This document shows positions 1-8,621 of a DNA stretch of 15,764 nucleotides, piece after piece; positions within the stretch are counted from its first letter, which is position 1; each line of letters begins with the position of its first letter. The DNA is from Solirubrobacteraceae bacterium. GTDB taxonomy: Bacteria > Actinomycetota > Thermoleophilia > Solirubrobacterales > Solirubrobacteraceae. The notes beneath the pieces were generated by a model that was not told the origin of the DNA, did not search any database, and saw only the letters and a list, made by a program, of their open reading frames with translations. The stretch is from positions 1 through 15,764 of the forward strand of contig JAEMTR010000015.1 of assembly GCA_016462245.1 (NCBI GenBank), written 5' to 3'. The position numbers and the translations under genes were made by a program.

Positions 1-820
1 CATCAGCGGTCATCATCAGGCCGGCGTAAAGAACGCCATGGAATGGCGTGCCAGCAGCGGCGAAGTAATCGACGATCGGCTGGTGGACGAGCGCTGAGAG
101 CTCGGCGACACGCGCTTCGTCAACTCCCGGAACCGGGCAGTAGGAACCCATCCCGCCGGTGTTGGGGCCTAGGTCGCCGTCGAAGATTCGCTTGTAATCC
201 TGCGCCGACGCCATCGGAACGGCGCGCTCGCCATCGCAGAGCGCCAGCAGTGAGAGCTCTTCGCCTTCGAGGAACTCCTCAACGACGACTTGGCCGTCGC
301 CAAAGCGGCGCTCGACGAGGAACTGCTCCAGCGCTGCGCGGGCCGCGGCCTCGTCGGCGGCGATCACGACGCCCTTGCCGGCGGCGAGCCCGTCGAACTT
401 GATCACGGTCGGATAACCGCGCACGGCAGCGAGGCCATCATCAACGCTTTCGACTGTCTCCCAGCCGCCTGTAGGCACGCCGGCGGCCTCCATTACCTCT
501 TTCGCATAAGCCTTCGAACCTTCGAGCCGCGCGGCGGCCGCAACCGGGCCGAAGGCAGCAATCCCAGCCGCGGTCAGCGCGTCAACAAGACCTCCTACAA
601 GCGGCGCTTCAGGGCCGACGACGACCAAATCCAATTCGCGCTCGCTGGCTAATGAAACGATTTGATCGATCGCTTCTGCCTCGATCGGCAGGCACTCAGC
701 GTCGGCGGCGATTCCCGGGTTGCCTGGCGCGCAGAGCAGCTCGGTCGCAAGCGGGGAGCGCAGCAGCGCGCGGATGATCGCGTGCTCCCTGCCTCCGCTG
801 CCGACGACGAGGATCTTCAC
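1..820 (-). CDS. purD: Phosphoribosylamine-glycine ligase (PurD), partial, C-terminus cut by window edge
   Basis: ATP-grasp ligase that joins glycine to 5-phosphoribosylamine to give GAR, the second step of de novo purine synthesis in the cytoplasm. About 273 N-terminal residues of the usual ~420 are visible. The sequence opens MKILVVGSGGREHA, the signature of the PurD N-domain. GPEAPLVGG follows at residues 69-77, then GLAAGKGV at 144-151 and GPNTGGMG at 218-225 in the ATP-grasp core. I take the GTG at 818-820 as the start because it sits one base after the stop of the upstream GYD gene and gives the canonical N-terminus. No strong Shine-Dalgarno lies at the right distance, so translation is probably coupled to the GYD gene. 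The family call is secure; the truncation comes from the window and is not biological. Confidence 0.96.
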   Translation of the reverse strand, partial: MKILVVGSGGREHAIIRALLRSPLATELLCAPGNPGIAADAECLPIEAEAIDQIVSLASERELDLVVVGPEAPLVGGLVDALTAAGIAAFGPVAAAARLEGSKAYAKEVMEAAGVPTGGWETVESVDDGLAAVRGYPTVIKFDGLAAGKGVVIAADEAAARAALEQFLVERRFGDGQVVVEEFLEGEELSLLALCDGERAVPMASAQDYKRIFDGDLGPNTGGMGSYCPVPGVDEARVAELSALVHQPIVDYFAAAGTPFHGVLYAGLMMTAD

Positions 821-821
821 T

Positions 822-1103
822 TCAGAGCGCGTCGATGAACTCTTCGACCGGGAAGGCGACGAGCGTCTCGTAAAGGGCAGTTCCGCGCGAACCGAGCTCC
901 AGCGAGATCCGCGCCATCGTGATGTCATCGGGAGCTTCAATAACGTTGACGAAGTCGTAGCGGCCGAGCGTTGACCACTGCGCGACGACGGTCGCGCCGA
1001 GCTGATTGATCTCGCTGTTTACCTCTTTGATCCGCGTTGGATTGTTCTTCACCGTCGCGACCCCTTCGGGGGTCAATTTCGAGAGCATGATGTAGGTCGG
1101 CAT
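822..1103 (-). CDS. GYD domain protein upstream of purD
   Basis: A 93-residue protein that looks like the GYD family (small ferredoxin-like alpha/beta fold, biochemical role not established). It begins MPTYIMLSKLTPEG and contains WSTLGRYDFVNVIEAPDD, where GRYD matches the family's naming motif, followed by a second half with the pattern expected of this fold. It has no signal peptide or membrane segment. The start is supported by GGAGGT three bases before the ATG. The gene ends one base before the GTG of purD, so the two are almost certainly co-expressed. The neighbourhood suggests some role around purine synthesis or a ligand sensor. It is not PurS: the length is similar but PurS sequence features are lacking. 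Function unknown. Confidence 0.85.
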   Translation of the reverse strand: MPTYIMLSKLTPEGVATVKNNPTRIKEVNSEINQLGATVVAQWSTLGRYDFVNVIEAPDDITMARISLELGSRGTALYETLVAFPVEEFIDAL

Positions 1104-1106
1104 GGC

Positions 1107-1112
1107 ACCTCC
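1107..1112 (-). promoter_or_regulatory. Shine-Dalgarno of the GYD gene
   Basis: On the minus strand the sequence reads GGAGGTGCCATG. This strong ribosome binding site, with a short three-base spacer, fixes the start at 1103. Confidence 0.6.
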
Positions 1113-1129
1113 GTCGTCGTGTACGACGG
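1111..1129 (-). repeat. Perfect inverted repeat abutting the GYD ribosome binding site
   Basis: CCGTCGT and ACGACGG form a perfect 7-bp inverted repeat around a five-base centre. It overlaps the first two bases of the Shine-Dalgarno in the GYD-purD leader. It could be an operator or an mRNA hairpin that affects ribosome access. I do not recognise the motif. Confidence 0.45.
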
Positions 1130-1240
1130 TTCTACCCGATCAGGCGGCAGGCGCGCGGGCAGACTTCGCTCTTCGGACGAGTTCTCCGTCCTTCTGATCG
1201 ACGCTGACGAGATCAGCAGGTGTTATTCGAAATCGCGCTT

Positions 1241-1690
1241 TCAGGCTCTGCGGCGTCCGCGAAAATCTGCTGCGCGAACAACTTCGGTCGAGCTACGGCG
1301 GACCGGCACCAGTTCGCCGCGCAAGGTTCGCCGCGCCGTCTCCAGCTCGGCCTCCATCTCGGCGCGCACCTCGCTGCTCTGCTGCTCCAGATGTTCGAGC
1401 CGTCGGCGCGTCGCCTCAAGCTGCTCCTCAAGCGCCAGCACGCGTTCGACGCCAGCCAAATTGAGCCCGAGCTCGGTTGTCATCTCCTGAATCCGCCGCA
1501 GCCGGTCAACGTCGGTCTGCGAGTAGAGCCGCGTTCCCTTCGGCGAGCGATGCGGGGAGATCAGCCCACGCTGCTCGTACATGCGCAAAGTTTGGGGGTG
1601 CATCTCGGCCAGCTCGGCGGCAACCGAGATCATAAAAACACCGCGGCCGGAGTCAACTGTGATCCGTGTTGTAGTTCTACGAACGGGCAT
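1241..1690 (-). CDS. hspR: HspR, MerR-family repressor of the dnaK operon
   Basis: HspR represses the dnaK operon by binding HAIR inverted repeats, with DnaK as co-repressor in Streptomyces and Mycobacterium. This copy has 149 residues. A MerR-type winged helix occupies about residues 18-90, with VAAELAEMHPQTLRMYEQRG as the recognition region and SPKGTRLYS as the wing, all typical of HspR. A charged coiled coil follows at about 80-130, and the C-terminus is basic (FRGRRRA). The ATG at 1688-1690 shares one base with the dnaJ stop (TGATG). A GTG one codon upstream (1691-1693) is an alternative start. Its position as last gene of dnaK-grpE-dnaJ-hspR is the classic actinobacterial arrangement and supports the name. 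I see no terminator with a T-run after it. Confidence 0.95.
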   Translation of the reverse strand: MPVRRTTTRITVDSGRGVFMISVAAELAEMHPQTLRMYEQRGLISPHRSPKGTRLYSQTDVDRLRRIQEMTTELGLNLAGVERVLALEEQLEATRRRLEHLEQQSSEVRAEMEAELETARRTLRGELVPVRRSSTEVVRAADFRGRRRA

Positions 1691-2793
1691 CACTTGTCAC
1701 CGCTACTACTGAAAAGTTTGGCTCGTGGATCGCCACCGTTCATCGTCTCCGACAGCTTCGCGACCAGCTCGGACTGTTCCTCGGTCAGCTCCGAGGGAAC
1801 GTCAACGACGAAGCGGTAGTGGATGTCGCCGCGCGTCTCCTTCTTGCCAGCGCCGAGCCGTGGTGGCCCTTCGCCACGCAGCCTCTGCACGCTGCCGCTG
1901 CGCGTGCCGGGCGGAACGCGCAAAGTCTTGCGGCCATCGAGCGTCGGCACTTCAACCTCAGCGCCAAGTAGCTGCTCGGGCACGGTCAGCGGAACCTCGA
2001 CCTCGACGTTGTCGCCCTTGCGGCGGAAGATCGAAGAGGGCGCGACGCGCGTGACCACGTAAAGGTCGCCGTCGGGGCCGCCGTTGCTGCCGGGCTCGCC
2101 ACGACCGGCGATCCTCACGCGTGAGCCCTCTTTGACTCCGGCCGGGATGTTGACCTTCAGCCGCTTCGTCTTCTCAACCTGACCGCTACCGCCGCAGCTG
2201 CGGCATGGATCTTCGATGATCGTGCCGCTGCCTTGGCAACGCGAGCAGGGCTGGGAGATCGAGAAGAGGCCCTGGCCCTGCGAGTCAATCCCGCGCCCCT
2301 GACAGCTCGAACAGACCTTCGGCGAAGTGCCGCGCGCCGCGCCGGTGCCGTGGCAGCTGCCGCAGGCGCCGGGGATCGAGAGCGTTACCGGAACCTGAAT
2401 TCCAGCCAGAGACTGATCGAAACTGAGCCGCACTTCTGTCTCAAGATCACGGCCGCGCGCCGGGCGCGGACGGCCGGCGCGGCCGCCCTGCTGCTCGCCG
2501 CCGAAGAAGCTCGAGAAGATGTCGCCAAAGCTCGACGCGTCAAAGGGAACTCCACCCGGGCCACCGCCACCACCGCTGAACATTCCCCCGCTGTCGTACT
2601 GCTTTCGCTTTTCGGGGTCGCCAAGAATGTCGTAGGCGGCCGATACCTGCTTGAAGCGCTCTTCGGCGGCCTCATCGCCAGGGTTTTGATCAGGGTGGTT
2701 CTCACGCGCGAGCTTGCGGTAGGCCTTCTTGATCTCAGCGGCCGAAGTTTTCTTGTCGACGCCGAGAACTTTGTAGAGATCGGGCTGGGCCAT
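1690..2793 (-). CDS. dnaJ: Molecular chaperone DnaJ (Hsp40, type I)
   Basis: Co-chaperone that delivers unfolded clients to DnaK and stimulates its ATPase. At 367 residues it is full length. The J-domain lies at about 5-70 with HPD at 33-35. A Gly/Phe-rich linker follows (about 70-105, with the run of glycines and FGDIFSSFFGG). The zinc domain then has four complete CxxCxGxG units: CGSCHGTG, CSSCQGRG, CSRCQGSG and CRSCGGSG. Two C-terminal substrate-binding beta domains and a dimerisation tail complete the protein. It starts 10 bases after the grpE stop, with only a weak AAGG upstream, and its stop overlaps the hspR start, so it belongs to the heat-shock operon. Many actinobacteria have a second DnaJ elsewhere; this is the operon copy. 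No motif is missing. Confidence 0.97.
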   Translation of the reverse strand: MAQPDLYKVLGVDKKTSAAEIKKAYRKLARENHPDQNPGDEAAEERFKQVSAAYDILGDPEKRKQYDSGGMFSGGGGGPGGVPFDASSFGDIFSSFFGGEQQGGRAGRPRPARGRDLETEVRLSFDQSLAGIQVPVTLSIPGACGSCHGTGAARGTSPKVCSSCQGRGIDSQGQGLFSISQPCSRCQGSGTIIEDPCRSCGGSGQVEKTKRLKVNIPAGVKEGSRVRIAGRGEPGSNGGPDGDLYVVTRVAPSSIFRRKGDNVEVEVPLTVPEQLLGAEVEVPTLDGRKTLRVPPGTRSGSVQRLRGEGPPRLGAGKKETRGDIHYRFVVDVPSELTEEQSELVAKLSETMNGGDPRAKLFSSSGDK

Positions 2794-2803
2794 CGCTTCG
2801 GCC

Positions 2804-3405
2804 TTAGGCGGCTACGACAACCTTCGCCGCGCGCAGCACTTCGTCGCCGATCAGGTAGCCGTGCTCGTAAACCTCAATCACCGTGCCGGCCGCCTGGCCT
2901 TCAGCTGGCTGCTGAGCGACGGCCTCGTGCTGGTGCGGATTAAACGGCTCACCGAGCGCCGTATCGCGGACTATTCCGGCGCGGCTAAAGGCAGCAATCA
3001 GCTCCTGCTGCACCAGCTGGATTCCGCCGATCAGCTCTGGGTTGGCGCTCTCCGGGTGGGCCTCGGCGGCGGCAATTGCGCGGTCGAGATTATCGAGCGC
3101 GGGCAACAGCTCGCGAGCCAGCCGCGCAACGCCGCGCTGCTCGGCCTGAGCAGCATCGCGGCGGGCGCGCTTGCGCACGTTGTCGAGCTCGGCGACAGAG
3201 CGGATCCACTGATCCTTGTAATCGGGCTCAGCTTCGACCTCAGCCTCGGCTTCTACCTCAACCTCAGCCCCGGCCGGGGCCGCAGCCTCTTCGCTGGTAA
3301 CGGCGTCGCCTTCGATTACCTCAGCCTCGACTTCGACTTCGGCCTGCTCCAGTTCAGCCTCCGACGGCGCCTCCTCAGGCAGCGTCGGCTCCGGTCCGCT
3401 CTGCA

Positions 3406-3406
<1 letters not shown>
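2804..3406 (-). CDS. grpE: Nucleotide exchange factor GrpE
   Basis: Dimeric factor that releases ADP from DnaK. The protein has 200 residues. The first 60 or so are extremely acidic and repetitive, dominated by Val-Glu-Ala-Glu units, and are likely disordered. The conserved part starts near DQWIRSVAELDNVRKRA (long coiled-coil helix, about 63-110). It continues through LLPALDNLDRAI to the beta-wing with FNPHQHEAV and VYEHGYLIGDEVLRAAKVVVA near the end, all diagnostic of GrpE. The ATG shares one base with the dnaK stop (TAATG), giving tight translational coupling. Acidic N-terminal extensions are common in GrpE, but the repeat here is unusually regular. Confidence 0.97.
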
Positions 3407-5307
<1,901 letters not shown>

Positions 5308-5333
5308 GTTCTTATCCTGCTCCTTGTTCTATG

Positions 5334-5348
5334 CGGCCTTATTGGCCG
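5334..5348 (-). other. Small hairpin in the dnaK leader
   Basis: CGGCC and GGCCG pair around an AATAA loop in the transcribed leader, about 27 bases before the dnaK start and just upstream of the AAGGAG. It may influence translation. No function can be assigned from sequence alone. Confidence 0.35.
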
Positions 5349-5360
5349 GCGTTTAACGGC

Positions 5361-5391
5361 GTGGCGCCCAAACTTAAGGGGTGCCCGCCAC
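5361..5391 (-). other. Longer stem-loop in the dnaK leader
   Basis: GTGGCG and CGCCAC form a perfect 6-bp outer stem enclosing 19 bases. Within the enclosed part a short CCC/GGG pairing is possible. The loop holds CTTAAGT (plus-strand 5372-5378), one base different from an HspR half-site CTTGAGT. It could be an RNA structure or part of a second, degenerate operator. Confidence 0.35.
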
Positions 5392-5405
5392 AAAATCTTA
5401 GTGGG

Positions 5406-5434
5406 AGTGTAGCAGATCTGAGCGACCTGCTCAA
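5406..5434 (-). promoter_or_regulatory. Promoter of the dnaK operon
   Basis: On the minus strand TTGAGC (5434-5429) and TACACT (5411-5406) are separated by exactly 17 bases, a good match to housekeeping-sigma -35 and -10 boxes. The predicted transcription start near 5399 gives a leader of about 90 bases before the dnaK ATG. Confidence 0.65.
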
Positions 5435-5435
5435 G
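5417..5435 (-). promoter_or_regulatory. HAIR-like inverted repeat, probable HspR operator
   Basis: The minus strand reads CTTGAGC, five bases, GCTCAGA. The known HAIR consensus is CTTGAGT-N7-ACTCAAG. The left half differs from consensus only at the last base. The right half is imperfect, and the spacing between CTTGAG and CTCA is two bases shorter than consensus. The repeat overlaps the -35 box, where a repressor would block transcription, and HspR is encoded in the same operon. This supports an operator despite the imperfect match. Confidence 0.5.
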
Positions 5436-5442
5436 GAGCTTG

Positions 5443-6132
5443 TCAGATCCCGCGCGAAGGGCACATTCTGGCCAGCGCGCAGCCGCCGCAGTCCGGCTTG
5501 CGGGCGTGGCAGGTACGCCGCCCATGGCGCAGCAGATTCATGTGGAACTCGAGCGCAGCGCCTTCAGCTGTGATTCGAGCTAACTCGTCGTGAAGCTCCT
5601 CGAACGGGGCGCCGGGGCGCAGCAGCCCGAGCCGCATCCCAACGCGCGAAACATGCGTGTCAACGGGAACGTCCGGCAACCCGAACGAGAAGCAGAGCAC
5701 GCAGGCCGCTGTCTTGCGGCCAACGCCGGGAAGTGCGCAGAGGTAGGCCTGAGATTCGGCCAGCGGCGCATCGCGCAGCCATTCGAGATCGAGCGGGTCG
5801 CCGATCGCTTCAAGAATGTCGTGGATCCGCTGCGACTTGACCTTTGAGATCCCGCCCGGGCGGATTGCCTCTTCGATCTGATCAACCGGCGCCGCTCGCA
5901 CCTCCTCCCAGCTGGCGAAACGATTACGGAGGCGAATGAAGGCGACGTCGCGATTGCGGTCGTTGGTCGACTGCGAGAGAACAGTCAGGATCAGCTCACC
6001 GAGCGGGTCGCCGTGCGGCTCAATCACCACCGCGCCATAGGTCTCGCGCAGCCGCTGGCGGATCGCTGCCACGCGGCGCGCCGTTGGCGGCTTCCAATCC
6101 TTGCGCGCAACGGTTGGGATGCGGGTCGCCAT
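5443..6132 (-). CDS. nth: Endonuclease III-type DNA glycosylase/AP lyase
   Basis: Base-excision repair enzyme of the HhH-GPD superfamily that removes oxidised pyrimidines and cleaves the AP site. It has 229 residues. The helix-hairpin-helix is LPGVGRKTA at 134-142 with the catalytic lysine at K140. The catalytic aspartate is D158 in VDTHV. The C-terminal iron-sulphur cluster has C208, C215, C218 and C224, the standard C-x6-C-x2-C-x5-C spacing. The early motif reads VLSQSTNDRNRD instead of the LSAQATD of E. coli Nth, so it belongs to a divergent bacterial/archaeal-type branch and the exact substrate range is uncertain. It is transcribed divergently from the alpha/beta hydrolase across a 27-base gap. 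The dnaK promoter lies just past its stop. Confidence 0.92.
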   Translation of the reverse strand: MATRIPTVARKDWKPPTARRVAAIRQRLRETYGAVVIEPHGDPLGELILTVLSQSTNDRNRDVAFIRLRNRFASWEEVRAAPVDQIEEAIRPGGISKVKSQRIHDILEAIGDPLDLEWLRDAPLAESQAYLCALPGVGRKTAACVLCFSFGLPDVPVDTHVSRVGMRLGLLRPGAPFEELHDELARITAEGAALEFHMNLLRHGRRTCHARKPDCGGCALARMCPSRGI

Positions 6133-6143
6133 CGGCCTGACGG

Positions 6144-6149
6144 TATCGT
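6144..6149 (+). promoter_or_regulatory. Candidate -10 box for the alpha/beta hydrolase gene
   Basis: TATCGT lies 10 bases before the ATG at 6160, so transcription would start within a few bases of the start codon (near-leaderless). No clear -35 box and no Shine-Dalgarno are visible. The call is tentative; a TANNNT-type box is short and easily met by chance. Confidence 0.3.
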
Positions 6150-6159
6150 GCGGGGCGCG

Positions 6160-6975
6160 ATGGTGGGGCTAATCGAAGAGACCGAAATTATTGACGGCGA
6201 GCCGATCTTCTGGCGCAGCGGCCCGAGCCCGGCAACGCCGCCGCTCTACCTCCATGGCGTGCCAAGCAATAGCGACGACTGGACCGAGTTCCTGCAGCTA
6301 ACCGGCGGCTTCGCGCCTGACCTGCCTGGCTTTGGCCGCAGCAGCAAGCGCGGCAACCGCGACTACACGGTTGAAGGCTTCGACCGCTTCGTCGAATGGT
6401 TCTGCGAGCACCACGAGCTGGATCGCGTGCAGCTGCTGGTTCACGACTGGGGGGCAGTTGGGCTGAGCTGGGCGCAGCGCTTCCCAGAAAAGGTCGAGCG
6501 GCTCGTGATCATCAACGCCGTGCCGCTGCTTCCCGGCTACCGCTGGCACCGCATTGCCCGCGCGTGGCGCACGCGAGGAGTCGGCGAGCTGCTGATGGGC
6601 TCCAGTAATCGCTTCGTCTTTAAACAGCTCTCGCGCGAAGCGAACTTCACGCCCGGTCCGCTGCCCAATCAGTTCATCCACTCGGTCGATGATCACTTCG
6701 ATCAAGGGACGCAGCGAGCAATCCTCGAGCTCTACCGAACCAGCCCCGAAACGAAGCTGGCAGCGCTCGGCGCAAATCTTGATGCGATCGAATGTCCGTC
6801 GCTGATCATCTGGGGCGACCACGACCGATACATCCCAAGCCACTTCGCAGACGACTACGCGGCGGCTCTCGGCGGGCCAAGCGAAGTCGTTCACCTGCCA
6901 GACGCCGGCCACTGGCCCTGGTTTGACCGACCTGACGTGATCGAACTGGTAGCTAATTTCTTCAACGGTCGATAA
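6160..6975 (+). CDS. Alpha/beta hydrolase, haloalkane dehalogenase/epoxide hydrolase type
   Basis: A 271-residue cytoplasmic hydrolase with an aspartate nucleophile. HGVPSNSDDW (32-41) forms the oxyanion/halide region, as in the HGxP motif of haloalkane dehalogenases and epoxide hydrolases. VHDWGAV carries the nucleophile D96 at the nucleophile elbow. WGDHDRYIP offers the acid (D222, or D220), and AGHWPWFDRP carries the catalytic H251. The cap domain lies at about 125-200. An Asp nucleophile followed by Trp fits dehalogenase or epoxide hydrolase rather than a serine esterase, but the substrate cannot be read. I chose ATG 6160; GTG 6148 is also in frame, and an open frame extends further upstream antisense to nth without family-like sequence. 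The stop is 44 bases before the membrane protein gene, which has its own promoter. Confidence 0.88.
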   Translation: MVGLIEETEIIDGEPIFWRSGPSPATPPLYLHGVPSNSDDWTEFLQLTGGFAPDLPGFGRSSKRGNRDYTVEGFDRFVEWFCEHHELDRVQLLVHDWGAVGLSWAQRFPEKVERLVIINAVPLLPGYRWHRIARAWRTRGVGELLMGSSNRFVFKQLSREANFTPGPLPNQFIHSVDDHFDQGTQRAILELYRTSPETKLAALGANLDAIECPSLIIWGDHDRYIPSHFADDYAAALGGPSEVVHLPDAGHWPWFDRPDVIELVANFFNGR

Positions 6976-7007
6976 CGGCTAGCTGCCGAGCGGCCGGCCC
7001 GCGCCGG

Positions 7008-7013
7008 TATGAT
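7008..7013 (+). promoter_or_regulatory. -10 box predicting a leaderless mRNA for the inositol-lipid operon
   Basis: TATGAT ends six bases before the ATG at 7020, so the predicted transcription start falls on or within a base of the start codon. There is no Shine-Dalgarno before this ATG, and the -35 region is weak. Leaderless messages of this type are common in Actinobacteria. The box also shows that 7020 is the correct start. Confidence 0.6.
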
Positions 7014-7019
7014 CGGCTA

Positions 7020-8621
7020 ATGAGTACGGCGTTCGCCCGCGAACGCGCCGCAGCGCCGATCTGGATTCTGGCCGCGGCGCTCGCAGCCCTCTGGCTGCTG
7101 CTCGCCCCACCAACGCCAGACCTAGCCGCGCAGGTCTTCAGAGCTGCGCTCTTCCGCAGCGAAGGCTTCGTTGTCTGGGATTCATCTTGGTACGGCGGTC
7201 ACAACCTGCCTGGCTACAGCCTGCTCTTCCCGCCGCTGGCCGCGCTGATCGGGCCGCGGCTGCTTGGCGCGCTCGCCGTCACAGCCTCGGCGGTTCTCTT
7301 CGAACGGCTAATGAGCGCCCACTTCCCTCAGCGAGCCGCACGCTGGGCGACAGTCTGGTTCGCCTTCGCCGCCGTCGGCGACCTGATGATCGGGCGGATA
7401 ACTTTCGCGCTCGGCGTCACCTTCGGCCTCGCCTGCCTGCTAGCCCTCGACCGCAAGCGGACGGTGCTGGCGATCATCGCCGCAATCGCCTGCGCGGCAG
7501 CGAGCCCGGTCGCCGGCGCCTTCGTCGTTCTCGCTGCCGTTGCCGTCGCGATTGCCGAGCGCTCACGCGCAGCCGCGATCGCCGCGGCGGCAAGTGCAAC
7601 CACGGTGCTGGTGATGGCGCTCGGCTTCCCCGAAGGCGGCGTCCAGCCCTACCCGCTGCGCAGCACGATCATCCCCGTTGTAGCGACGATCGCGATCGCA
7701 CTGCTGGCCGGCCCACAGCGCCGCGCGCTGCAGATTGGTGCCTGGCTCTATGCGCCGGTCTGCATCCTCGCCTCGTTGATCCCCTCGCCGCTAGGCGAAA
7801 ACGTCGCCCGCCTCGGCGTGCTCTGCGCCGGGCCGCTGCTGATCGCACTGATTCTGAGCCGACCAACGCCGCTCAAACACCTGCGCGTAGTCGTGTTGGT
7901 CGCTGCCGCCGTCGCCTGCTGGCAGCTACTCGGGCCACTGCGCGAAACGGCGAAAGGGGCAGTTGATCCCTCTACTGCGGCGGTTTATCACCAGCCGGTA
8001 ATCGATTATTTCGAGACGCTGGGCAAGAAACCATTCCGCGTCGAAGTCCCGTTCACGCGCGCGCACTGGGAGGCCGCCTACCTCGCCCCGCAGATCACGC
8101 TCGCGCGCGGCTGGTCAACGCAGCTCGACACCAAATATGGCGCGCTCTTCTACCGCAAGGACAAGCCCTTCAGCGCCGCTGAGTACCACCGCTGGCTAAG
8201 CAACAACGCGGTTCGCTACATCGCCGTGCCCGACGCCCCGCCGGACCCCAGCAGCCGCCGTGAGCTGGCCGTGATCGCCTCGCAGCCGAGCTGGCTGAAG
8301 CCACTCTGGAGCAGCGCCAATTGGAAGGTCTACGAAGTAACCGATCACCGACCGCTGCTTACCGGGCCAGGCGAGCTCGTCTCGCTCGGTCGTGACAACT
8401 TCAAACTCCAAGCGCACCGCGCCGAGCCTATGATCGTCCGCGTGCGTTGGACAAGCTTCTTCAAAGTGACCGAAGGATCGGCCTGCCTCGCCCGTGCCAA
8501 AGGCGACTGGACCGAGGTCACGCCGGTACGCCCAGGGCCAATTTCAATCGAAGCGCGTTTCGACGTCAAGCGAATGGCCGACCAGACCTCCTTCTGCTCA
8601 TCGGCTGGCGACAACCTATGA
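7020..8621 (+). CDS. Polytopic membrane protein, GT-C-like architecture
   Basis: A 533-residue protein I do not recognise by name. The first ~310 residues hold about ten hydrophobic segments: roughly 13-30, 62-90, 106-122, 126-142, 147-178, 184-202, 214-234, 240-258, 264-285 and 291-310. The last ~220 residues form a soluble, probably extracytoplasmic domain. Between the first two segments is an acidic, aromatic loop, FRSEGFVVWDSSWYGGHNLPG, with E48 and D54. Many-helix core, catalytic-type acidic residue in the first outer loop and a C-terminal soluble domain together recall GT-C glycosyltransferases using polyprenyl-phosphate sugars, but there is no textbook signature and a flippase or other transporter is possible. 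Its stop overlaps the phosphotransferase start by four bases (ATGA), tying it to inositol-lipid synthesis. Confidence 0.7.
   Translation: MSTAFARERAAAPIWILAAALAALWLLLAPPTPDLAAQVFRAALFRSEGFVVWDSSWYGGHNLPGYSLLFPPLAALIGPRLLGALAVTASAVLFERLMSAHFPQRAARWATVWFAFAAVGDLMIGRITFALGVTFGLACLLALDRKRTVLAIIAAIACAAASPVAGAFVVLAAVAVAIAERSRAAAIAAAASATTVLVMALGFPEGGVQPYPLRSTIIPVVATIAIALLAGPQRRALQIGAWLYAPVCILASLIPSPLGENVARLGVLCAGPLLIALILSRPTPLKHLRVVVLVAAAVACWQLLGPLRETAKGAVDPSTAAVYHQPVIDYFETLGKKPFRVEVPFTRAHWEAAYLAPQITLARGWSTQLDTKYGALFYRKDKPFSAAEYHRWLSNNAVRYIAVPDAPPDPSSRRELAVIASQPSWLKPLWSSANWKVYEVTDHRPLLTGPGELVSLGRDNFKLQAHRAEPMIVRVRWTSFFKVTEGSACLARAKGDWTEVTPVRPGPISIEARFDVKRMADQTSFCSSAGDNL

Noticed and set aside
1220..1819. 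Open frame of 199 codons on the plus strand across hspR and the dnaJ end
   Set aside because: It is antisense to two certain genes, has no ribosome binding site or recognisable domain, and its composition is that of a shadow frame.
5308..5442. CIRCE element for HrcA upstream of dnaK
   Set aside because: No TTAGCACTC-N9-GAGTGCTAA match. The operon carries hspR, so HAIR control is expected instead.
6976..7007. GC-rich inverted repeats after the hydrolase as an intrinsic terminator
   Set aside because: Stems are short (4 bp) and no T-run follows.
8447..8617. Upstream extension of the phosphotransferase
   Set aside because: It lies within the membrane protein gene in another frame. The ATGA overlap at 8618 gives the expected N-terminus.
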